From assembly GCA_963920635.1 (NCBI GenBank), contig OY987302.1, positions 44,085,500 through 44,149,499 on the forward strand: a DNA stretch of 64,000 nt, given 5' to 3'. This DNA is from Pseudeuparius sepicola (lineage: Eukaryota > Arthropoda > Insecta > Coleoptera > Anthribidae). Positions 25,001 to 37,000 of this stretch are shown in pieces. Each line of letters opens with the position of its first letter. Positions within the stretch are counted from its first letter, which is position 1. The notes under the pieces were generated by a model that ran no database searches, was not told where the DNA came from, and was given only the letters and a program-made list of their open reading frames with translations. The position numbers and the translations under genes are program-made.

Positions 25001-28000
25001 TTATTTTGAAAAAGCCGTCTCTGTCATTCATGAAAAATATTTATTTTTTAACATTTTCCAATAATGTTTGGTTCGCTATATTTCTGGTAACGTTTGTTTT
25101 TGTTCTTGCGTTTTTCATTACTCTCAAATACGAACTGCAATTAAGAAAGGCAAGTACAGTAAGAAATATAATGAGCGTTCAGTGAATGATGTAGCTATTT
25201 CGTTCTAAGTGTTTCAAATACTAAAGGTCGTATAATATAAGTAGGCATCTGCAGTCTCATTATATTTACCAAAAATAATTACAAAAATAATTATTAAACT
25301 TTACAAAAATTAAATTTTTACATTAAAGTTATAAATGCCTTGGTTGTAAAGTCTGCTTTTTAATTTTTAGGGAAAACGATCAATTAATAGTAAAGTATAT
25401 GTTTCTTGGAGTGATATTATTTTGATTTCATTGGAAGCTGTTTCCCAACAAGGTAAGGATTTCTTAGTTCTCATCAGGTATACCATTCTGAAAAATTATT
25501 TCGATAAAAATTCGATGCGAAAACTTGTCTAGAATTATAATTATTATTGCTATCGATCGTTATAATCCAAAAACTGCTATTCTGATTTCATCACCAGGGA
25601 CAGTGGATAGGTCCTACTTATTATAGGCAGTAGGTATAACATTCATTCAACGGAGGTATTTTTAAACGGAGTTAAAACCCCAAATTTTTTTAAACTAAAA
25701 CGAACAATGTATGGAAAAAAAACCGATTTTGATATTTTGCACCCATCTAACAAGAAACTATAGAATTAAAACAAAGTAGAATTCTTATAGTCAAAACTCC
25801 ACAATCAGTTTCTTTAATGAAAACTTTCATTCATAGTCAAAACTCCACAATCAGTTTCTTTAATGAAAACTTTCATTAAAGAAACTGATTGTGGAGTTTT
25901 GACTATAAGAATTCTACTTTGTTTTAATTTTATCTTCCTGCTCCACTGTAAGAAAATTGACTATTTTTTCGATTTAAGAAACTATAGGTAATTTAAAGTT
26001 ACTTTTAAAAAATTTCCAATTGCATTATTAGTACTTATTGTAGGTTGGGCAGCTATATTCGATCCATTCAAAAATACCTACTTTTCAGGAACAACTTATG
26101 AGCCCAGAAGTTATTCCAGCAGAATACTAACACTTCTTTTCTTCGTACTGTTTATGTTCCTGTATGTGGCTTATTCTGCGATGATCCTCATCATGTTAAG
26201 ATCAACCGTGGAGATTCGAGATATGGCTCAATTGCTAGAAAGCAGAATAGATTGTGGCGGTCAGAATTACTCATTTATGAGGTTCTATTTCGAGGTTAGA
26301 ATCCACGAATCGACGCTCCTGATAACAAAATTTTCTCATTGAAAATATGCTGTCAATGAGTGGCAATTAAGAAAATTATTATTTATCCTTTAAAGGCTTA
26401 ACAAATCAGTCAATTATAGGTGTACGGGTTTAAATTTTTTGTTATATTAAACGTTAAATAATATTTTTATATTTAAAATGTATATTATTTTTAGTCCCCA
26501 CAACAAGGTGTGCTGAGAGACTTGTTTTTAAAGAAAATATATCCCAACAATTATTACGATTTGGATCCAGGGATGAAAATGGTCCAAAAAGGGAACTTTG
26601 CATTCCATTCGATGTTGCAGGATTGTTACGAATATATGACAAAATACTTTTCCAACTACGATATTTGTGGGCTGCAAGAACTGCCAGGTTACGCTAATGT
26701 TAGTTAATGTGTTTTGGTGAATAATACTCCGAAATATTAATTTAAATTGTTTCTAGACTAAATCTTATTTTTCCATAAATTACACATCGCCGTATAAGGA
26801 AATCTTTCACGTTTGGTGAGTACTGAGCATAAAATGCATTATGTTATACATGCCATGTAGTATACAGTGTGTCCCCGGATGGACTAAAAGTCATTTCTCA
26901 CAAGAAGTTTTGTTTATTCTGTAAAGTCCATAGCCCGAGGGGAAATCTGCAGCCCAAATTGTGTACACCAAAATGCCTCGAAAAACCCATGAAGTGCCTT
27001 GGAGAAATGCCTCGCAATGGCTTGGAAAAAAACCCTCGGAAATGGATACAGCTTCGTAATTCTTCCAAAACAATTGTTCAGCAACTCTCTTTTATACACA
27101 CGTTATTTTCTTACTATACTCGTTCGCACCCGACAAATTTGCTTTAATTGGAGGCAGACACTTTTTGAATCATATTTAGAAGTGTCCGCACTCTGTCTAA
27201 GCCAGCGCCTGCGCGGTTTAAGAAAAATAGCTCGCACCCGTTATAAAAAATTTTTCCTTATCGCAAATTCAATTAAGTATTTTCCGAAGGATTCACACTG
27301 GATAACCACTATTTCCGAGGGATCAACCTTCGAGTAAACCGCAGAGGATGTCTTGGTGTACATGAAAGTCGGATTCTTTTAAGAAATTTGGTGAAATTGA
27401 GAATCTGATTTACAATCATGTTCAGCTGCGGTTTACACTACATACACGCTATTTTCATGTTATATAAAATATCACTCTTCTGCAATGCGATTGCGCACAA
27501 GAGAAAACGTTCAAAAAAATACCTTGAAATGCCTCCAAAATGCGTCGAAATGCCTTCAATGTTTACACCAGGGTGGCTCTGGCGATTACCTGCCCTAGCC
27601 ATATTAAAAATTTCGGAATAACGTAGATACATGGTTAAAAAACCAGAAACCTAAAATCAAGTTACGAATAAAGTACATGGTTTCTGAAATAATAGTATAA
27701 AAGTCTTACAGAAAAATGATGTTTACCTATAATATCAACAAGATGTCAAATTTGAACGTTGTGTTTCAAAGTTTTTTTTGCCTTCATTGCATTGAAGTAA
27801 TAATTATAAAAATTTTACCAAAGGGATTATTTATTATTCATACATACCAACAAAGTGAGTTGCCCTTAACCTAAAATAGGAATTTAAAGTCAACAATCCT
27901 TCAGTCAGTATTAAAACTTTTGAAGAATATTGATTTTAGAGCAAAGAATCTATAGTGAAATGCTACAGTATAGGTGAAAATATCGTATCCATTTGCAATT

Positions 28001-31000
28001 TTGATCTTTTTATTACAAAATATTGGAAATATATCGAAAGGAAATCTTAACAGGTGCTGTGTAAGATTTGAAGAAGCATCAACGAATTCATGAATTCATG
28101 CGATTCGTTGATCCAGAGACAACACTATTCAAAAAAAGTTGACACTGACTGAAGGGTTCACTTTAAGAGGGGGTTGCCGACAGCGAAAGTGACGTTAGAT
28201 TTCGTATTTTTTTAAGTTGTATAGCATAAAATTTAATAACATTTTACCTGGCAAAAATTTAGTACAAACATTTCTGTGTTAATTTGAATCATAAGATCTT
28301 ATAAGCAGCGTTTTGATTTATAGGTTATGAAAACCTTGGGAAAAATAATAATTCCAGTGCATATGCTTTTAAGATCTTATGATTAAAATGAAGACAGAGA
28401 TGTATGTACTAAATTTGTGCCAGGTAAAATGTTATTAGATTTCATGCTGTACAACTTAAAAAAAATACGAAATCTATCCTCACTTTCTCTGTTGGCAACC
28501 CACCTTAAGGATTTTCGGCGAAAAAACGACCAACGCAGGTGGGACGCATCTTTTTTATACGATTGGTAGGCATTTCCCGTCACCTAAAAGCCAAAGACCT
28601 TAAACTGTCAGAAATTGCTCTTTTTCGATGAGCTACAGCTAAGTTATTTCGGCTCGGGGCTCTGGGGTCGTCATTTTCCCTGTTGGCAACCCCCTCTTAA
28701 ATTCCTAATTTAAACGTCAACTGATTTTGTTGGTAGATATGTGGATAACTGGAAAAATAATCACTTTAGTTAACCTTGTACAATCATAATGAAGGCAAAA
28801 ATATTAATTTGGAAATATAACGTTCACATTTGATATCTGAACTTTTATCGATATTATGAACATCCTCTTCTAATATTTTTACTATTCTATCAAAAACAGG
28901 TCCTTTACTATGGAGTTGATTTTAGGTTTTCTTGTCTATAACCACCCTGTATGTTATTTATAAATTTTTAGTATGGCTATGCACTTTACAGAATAAGCAC
29001 AACTTTCTATGAAGAATGACTTTTATTAACCAAAGTGCAAATGTAAATAGCTGCTGGTTAAAAAATAGTGCTGGGGTCGTACTTGTGGGTTGCTTTTAGA
29101 AATCGACCTTCCAAATTAAGGACAACAAAATACTCTGAACACATTAGGAGCTACAGTAGTAGTAGTCCTATCCGAAAAGTGAGTATTTTGCAAAAATTTA
29201 ATCTCTACATTTAGGATGTCTTGTAAAAATATCAAATATTATTGTTTGTTAAAATTAGGCATATTTAGCATATTTAGCAAGTGCAAAATTTTTTTGTCGT
29301 TGCTGGATTAAGATTCACCTAGAGCATTAATTCCTCTAGTTTCGTTGCGCTATCTTAGACCGAGTATTAGGTACTATTCATAATAAAATTTAAAAAAATC
29401 ATCAATCATGTTTTGATAAACGCCTAACGCCCAGAACTAATCACAGTCTAAGCGCTCCATTAAAAGGCAAATATATTTTCGGGTAAAACTGATGTCTTCG
29501 CAGTGACCAAGTCGAGAAAGATTCTTAAATAGGGTCTTGGGGCGAGGAAAATCGCGGTGGGAAGCGTGAGGAGGGTCCGCCCAAGAGATTTCACACATTT
29601 TCGAATTTTAAACAAGAGATATTAAGCTCTTTTTCCCTCGAGAAATCGGATGGTTTTTGTGTCATTCTCTACATCTCTCTTCTCAGATTGTCAGAAATTG
29701 CCCTTTTTTGTCGAGCCGTAGCGAAGTTGTTTCGGTTCGGAGATCTTGGGGCCGTTGTCCTTAGACCTTCCCCCGAGTTTTTAGTGAGGTTCTGATGTTT
29801 TCTGCGTCCCAAAAAAAATCATTAAATAAGAGGAAACACGCGATATTCAAGAGTGGTTCCGGAGGCATATCACAGAGAAAGGTCAATGACTACATGCTTG
29901 TTGGTTGATTTTCCATCTTTGTTTTTAGAGTAGTATGGATATATTTAATTTTTGGAGACATAACAAAGGGCATTTTATGAATGGGGCGCCACGTGTATAG
30001 GTTCTGACGTCATTGGTCTAAACAGTTTTTTTGGGACTTTTTGTCGTTGAACTTAAAAAAGTTACTACTTAATTAAAAACATGTAAAATGAGAAAATAAA
30101 TAAAAAATCAAATCAATTTTGATATTTCACTTAATTGTGTTCTAAAGTTATTTTTAATTTAATTTATGCATTTTACATAGACTACGTTTATCTCGTGACA
30201 ACTCGATCGGATTGAACTGGATCTGATTGAGTTATGTCGAATTTTTTATAATTCTACGTTTACATCATCAGTATTGAATCCTACGGTTTTTAATCCTCTC
30301 TAGGGACATTAACTTATTATAATTATTCCACAGTAGGTTGGTGCACATTCTGGCCAACTTCTGTTTGGAAATAGCGGCTTGATTTGAAATTTTAAATATG
30401 ATTGAATTTCAATCTGTAGGGTTTACGTCATCTATTTGAGTCCGCTCCAGTGAATTCAAACCTCTCTCAATCGGATCGAACGCGTCGAGATAAACGTAGT
30501 CATATTTAACTATTATAAGTAAATTGCAGTAATTTTATATTTTATTGTGAGCACCCTGTTTATGGAGCAGCGAAACTAGGATAATTATTACTTTAAACTT
30601 TAATCCAGCAACAAAAAATGTCTTGAAATTCTTCCTACTGTTCATACCGAGCACTCGAAAAAATCGGATTTTTTCCATTTTTGCAGATATCCTGTGGACA
30701 CCCTATATAAGCTAAGGTCGCGGTGGCGATGTTTGGAGCATTGCTAACTATTTAGACTGCATAATTTTTTCCTTTGATCAACCTTGGTTCGAATCGTAGT
30801 CGAGACAGGCTGCATTCGCATGTCCTTAGACAAGGGAAGAGAGGGGACTCGTCAAACCAGGAACTGTTGTGGTACCAAATCGGACCAAAATCTTGAATGA
30901 AAAGTTTCACAGATCTAGTGCAAATTACAAAAAAAGTAGCTTGAACTAAATGGCCTTAATCATACTTTGAAATAGCGTATACCTCTGCACTCGCAAAGGA

Positions 31001-34000
31001 TATATATATAACATAAAATAAAAATCGTGCAAGAAGCCGATATAGAATATTTTTACCTATGGAAGGTAATTCTAGGCGCATTTCGCCCATCGTAGCTTTT
31101 GCAGCCATACGCGCGGCAATGCACCATATTACTACCAGAAAACGGAAGTCTTCGGATGGCTTTTAACAACAAAAATGACGAAAATCCAAACGAAGATTTC
31201 ACCTCAAATGTCTGGGACCAAAAATGTCACCGGATCGATTTTGTGTCACACGTTTGATAGCCGTCTAAAGCCGGATTTACGTATCCCCTCTCTTCCCTCA
31301 TCTAAGCACACCAGTAGCGTGCCGTGGGTAAAAGGGCGGAGGGGCGAGCTATTTTAAGGGCGCCAAAAAAAATCGTACATTTTTTTTGTTTTAACAAAGT
31401 AAACATATACAGTGCCCGCCAAAAAGTCTGCACCATATGGGAAAAATTTTTAATAAATAACTTACGGAAAATTTGTTTGCGGCTTCAGGTTTTGCTAGCT
31501 CTAGAACCAAAATTGACATAATCAAATATTGTGACGTAGTCTCTTTTATATGTCAAATTTGACATTAATGAAAAAAATGTCCGAAAAATGGGCTTATTTA
31601 ACCGAATTTCGAAAAAAGTCATAAGAAAAATATGTTTCTTTCGCAATTCTATACCCCTGTGCAAAATTTCAAGAGCCTACTACGATTTTCATATTTTGCC
31701 CTTTGTTGGATATTATTGGACATATTTTAAATTTTCTAGATATTTCTGATTAGATCAGCATGACAGAAATATTTGTGTTTTTACAACCATTTACTATGGA
31801 AAGAAGTTTGTAAATCGAATTTATGTGTTTATCTGTAAAAATGAGATCAGTTTTGCACCAAGCGTGCTTCTTCAACAAGCCCTCATTTTATTTTTTTTTG
31901 CAAAAAAAGGAAAAGAAGGATATTTAAACCGTAAATTAAGTATTGTGCAGTATGTATTCAGTCAATGAGTGTTTTAAATTACATAGGAACGAGTTTTATG
32001 GATTAACGGAAAAGGGCAACAAAGGGCAAAATATGAAAATCGTAGTAGGCTCTTGAAATTTTGCACAGGGGTATAAAATTGCGAAAGAAACATATTTTTC
32101 TTATGACTTTTTTCGAAATTCGGTTAAATAAGCCCATTTTTCGGTCATTTTTTTCATCAATGTCAAATTTGACATATAAAAAAAAACGTCCCAACATTTG
32201 ATTATGTCAATTTTGGTTCTAGAGCAAGCAAAACCTGATGCCGCAAACAAATTTTCTGTAAGTTATTTACTAAAAATTTTTTCCATATGGTGCAGACTGT
32301 TTGGCGGGCACTGTATATGTACAGGGTGTCCAACTTTAAAACTGTACAAATCCGTAAAACCTTCATTTTTGGAGATAATCGCCTAAACTTTTTTGTCTGA
32401 AAGGCCTTCAAAAACCGCTTCTTTTGACCTTCCTGCCATTTTCGAAATGCAAACCCAGGGCCGGCTGCGATTTTTCTGAACCCCCGATTTTCACGAAATC
32501 CATTTAGCGATTTTTTTATTTAAAATCTGACCCCACAGCGTTAATCAGAACACCCCAAAACCCCTATATACCAAATTTGAGCAAAAAATATACAGGGAGT
32601 TGCATCCTGTAGTGTGTCATAGTTGAGCAAAATAGGAATTTTAAAGACATCTGGCGAGTCAAATGTGCCATGGAATCCCTCCAAAACAGTTGAATGGTCA
32701 ACAGGATTACTCAAAATGTTGGTGTATGAAAAGATTTACTACAAGAATATACAGGGGTATTTTTCCCAGAGCCATTTCAAAATTCTGAATTTTTATTAAA
32801 CTTTATACTGGTCAGGCATTGAAAAAATATTAATAAACACAAAAGTTTTATTTATATAATTTATTTGTTTACAAAATGCCAACCAACAAATAAAAACGAT
32901 TTGAATTATTGGACCTTCCTCAACAAAGTCACTGTCTAAGATGATGCATTTTCTGTGCGTTGCCTGTTGTGGCACACCAGCCACCTTAACTGATATGGAC
33001 TTACTGACTGGCAGGCTTCTGTATTTTCTATATTTAGTTCGTTTATAGTGTGTGGAGCGGTTTTGATATATACCTACGATTTTTGACCCGTATAAAGTTC
33101 CAAAAATTCAGTACCTAATTTGATATGGCACAGATAAGAACACTCTGTATATTTTGTATTGGACCTTTGCACACCAACACCTTGAGTGGTCCTATTGACC
33201 ATTCAACTGTTTTGAGGGGATTTCATGACACACTTGACTTGGCAGATGCCTTTAAAATTCCTATATTTTGCTCAACTTTGACACCCTACAGAATGGAACT
33301 CCCTGTATATTTTTTATTCAAATTTGTTATTTGAGGGTTTTGGGGTGTTCTTATTAACGCTGTGGGGTCAGATTTTAAATAAAAAATCCCTAAATGGTTT
33401 TCCCTCGATTTGCATTTTGAAAATGGCAGGACGATTTGCATTTTGAAAATGGCAGGAAGGTAAAAAGAAGCGGTCTTTGGAGGCCTTTCAAACAAAAAAA
33501 GTTTAGGCGATTATCTCCAAAAATGAATATTTTACGAATTTGTACAGTTTTAAAGTTGGACACCCTGCATAATATATTTTATGATTAGGTAAAGCTATAA
33601 ACAAAAAATAACACTGTCTACTTAAGTAAAATAATAATCTTCTTGTTTTTACAGATTTAAGTTTGTCTTAGCATAATCGATTAATTTCGCTGTTTCTGAT
33701 TAATACTAAGTAATGATAAGTTATTTGTCCTTTCCTGAGTTATTGAACACCTTTGGAAATTCAAAATTTTGTTTAACCTGCTAACTGCTAAACGACCTTT
33801 CTGCTCCAGGGCAGTTGCAAAGTATGGTGGAAAATATTTTTAAGAAAACAGTGAGAGCAGGAGAGCCAACGGTGAGTGATGAACTTGCGAGGTGAAGGTA
33901 ACGACGAGAGCGAGGAAAGACGGAAAGAGGAAAGTCAAGAGCGGCGGCGCAGCAAAGTAGTGAACAAAGCAGCGTTGCCAACCGTTCTTTTAAAGGATAT

Positions 34001-37000
34001 ATTTTTGCGGGGATAACGCAAAAATAATACAAATAATAGACCATCATATTGTCGTGATTTTAAGTTCAATTTTGCAATTGCACTAGGGCACAAAGGGCGG
34101 GTTAGAGATGAGGGCGGGGGGGGGGGGCACAGCCCCCCCCGTGCCTCCCCCCCTACGGCACGCTACTGAAGCACAAGTCTTTATAGAAAAACATCGCAAA
34201 AATGTGGATTCCGGTATTGCTCCTTAATAGCTTTATCTGTGCGATCTACTAATTATTCTACACTCACTGGGATTACTACGGTTTTCTAGTGTTTTCCGTA
34301 GTAGGACTTGAGAGAATACTAGTTTACTTCGCCCGGAAAAACCGAACCTAGCCGCAAATAGCAACGAAGACAAAATAATAGTAATTGCCGCCCTCCCACG
34401 CACATGCACTTAGTTTCTTCCGGGATACTCCGTTTGGGGTATTGGGAGGGTGAGAATTATTGTTATTATAAAATTATTATTATTAAAAATAGGTATGGCA
34501 AAACCAACACTATTCATGAACTACGTTTATCTCGACGCGTTCGATCCGATTGAGAAAGGTTTGAATTCACTGGAAGCGGGTTCAAATATACGGTGTAATG
34601 TGTAAACCCTACAGCCTACAGATCGAAATTCAATCGTATCTATCTAAAATTACAAGTCCATCCGCTATTTCGAGCGCATGGAGTCCACTCGATCTGATCG
34701 ATCACACCAATTCTTGACGACATAATACGTGCCTCTTCTGACGAAGGGGCGTATCTCAAAATTTATCAGTTTTGAGTTAAGCCCCTCACTCAGCGTCAAG
34801 GAGTCAAGTACCTAGCTTGACATTTTAACAAATTACTTGACTTGACTTGAAAATCAAGCTTTTGACAAATTAAATACTTGACTTGACTTGATATTGGAAA
34901 ATTACTACTTGACTTGAACTTGACTTGATTTTAAGTCAAGTCAAGTAGCTTGAATATCAAGTCAAGCCGTGAATCTCTACTAGTCCACCTGGTTAGCCAA
35001 AATACGTGCTTTGTGGCACTGGACGTATCTCAAATTGTTTGGTTTTGTTTCGCACAAAGAGGCGCATCTCGACATACGCCTATTTGTGTGAATTTTGTGA
35101 AGTTGTGCCAGGCGTAAAGGCGTATCTCAGATTTTGCAGGCAGAGACTTGCAGATTTTGTCATTGAGAAAGATGTATGACATGTTTATAAATGAGCATTA
35201 TTTAGATAATAACTATAAACGAAGCTTTTGCACGTATCGTAGAGGATTTTTAACTAAAAAGCTAGCTTTTGAATTGCCCGAGAAAGACCAATGTACACTT
35301 TGCCAAACGTATCGAGAGAGTGACGAAAATAGAAAGTTGGAAATGAAAGAGCATGTTGATAAGCATGTAGAAGAGAAGCTAAAAGTTCGTGAACTAAAGG
35401 AGTATTATAAAATGCTGGCCAAAGAAAATAACGAAATTTTATGCGGGACGTTTGATCTACAACAAGTCTTGTATTTACCCGTTAGCAACGGAAGTGCCAT
35501 ATTTTATAAGCGACGTCTTGCTAACTTTAATTTAACAGTTTACGCAACATTGCCGACAAACAATGTACGTGTTATACCTGGCATGAAGGGATTAGTAAAA
35601 GACGAGTATCTGAAATTTCGAGTTGCGTTTATAGAAGTCTGAAAACTTATGATGAAGAAGGCATCAAGTCAGTATTTTTGTTCTCTGATGGTTGTAGCAG
35701 CCAAAATAAAAACCCAATCATGGCAAGTACCTATGCTTCTATTTACGGTCTTGCATAGCAAAAATATTAACGACATTTCGCTCAGATTCTTTGAATCGTT
35801 TCATGGACAAAGTGAGGGTGACTCTGCATATAGTGCAATAAATTACTCACTCAAACATTCTGGAAACATTTTTGTCCCACAACAGTTACACACTGTATTC
35901 AGACTTGCAAGACGGCACAATCCTTATACTGTCATCCCTTTGGAGTTTTGAGATTTCCTTGATTTTAAGAGTCTCTCGCAAAAACTGACTGCGGGTCAAC
36001 GGTGAACTGGCCAAACATAATGGAAATTAAAGTTAACAAAGATTCTTAAGACAAATTAGGTATATACAGGGTGATTCAGTTTTAATCTGCAACACTTCAA
36101 CAGGTGATAGAAAACCAAAAAATAACCCCACTTTCTTCTATAAACTATATCATTTTAAGGCCTTATAAAAAGTTACAGGGTGTTAAAGTTGCAAGAAATA
36201 TGTGGAATTTATTGAATATTTTACAAACTAGTTGAGATATTTCATATTTGGTACACGTTATAACGGCATGGGTTAGCATAAAACCTGTTAATATCAACCA
36301 TCTTGAACAACCAGTGGCGTAGAAATGTCTAATTAGTATAATTTATTAAAAAAAAAATAGAACTACCTTGTATAGCAATAAAATGTATTCAAATTATTAT
36401 GTAAATTTTTATTGTAAACAAAAACGTTCTCTTAGCATTTTTTCATATGTGTCATGGTTTCATAGCAAATTTGATTTTTTCGTATTATTTCGGGGTAAGT
36501 ACTTCTGAAAAATTAACTTAAAACTTTTCTCCGTAAGTAACGCTCAAAGTAGAAAAAATGTGTTTTTTACTTTAAATACAGTAACTTTTCCCATTAAACT
36601 TACCCATTCAAGGTTTTACTTTTCAAGATACAGAGCGTACTTAACATTAGTTGTATCTTCCTTAAATGTTTTAGACCCTGTATCTTCAAAAGTATAGCCT
36701 TAAATAGGTGAGTTTATTGAAAAAAGTTACTTTATTTCAGGTAGCAAACACATTTTTTCTATTTTAAGTGTTACTTATGGAGAAAAGTTTTAAGTTAATT
36801 TTTCAGAAGTACTCCGAAATAATACGAAAAAATCAAATTTGCTATGAAACCATGACAAACATGAAAAAATGCTAAGAGAACGTTTTTTTACAATAAAAAT
36901 TTACATAAGAATTTGAATACATTTTATTGCTATACAAGGTGGTTCTATTTTTTTTCTAAAATAAATTATACTAATTACCCATTTCTACGCCACTGGTTGT

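Larger units (their letters stand above)
31312..34168 (-). mobile_element. hAT element with 8-bp TSD, carrying two foldback elements
   Basis: Ends CAGTAGCGTGCCGTGGG (31312) and TACGGCACGCTACTG (to 34168) are inverted; AAGCACAC (31304-31311) and AAGCACAA (34169-34176) form a 7/8-match duplication. A minus-strand transposase C-terminus lies near 33810, and two MITEs (31410-32313, 32320-33571) sit back to back inside. Confidence 0.88.

Noticed and set aside
33781..34047. Standalone 88-residue minus-strand gene
   Set aside because: Only the hAT dimerisation motif at its end is recognisable; it is the hAT's decayed transposase tail.
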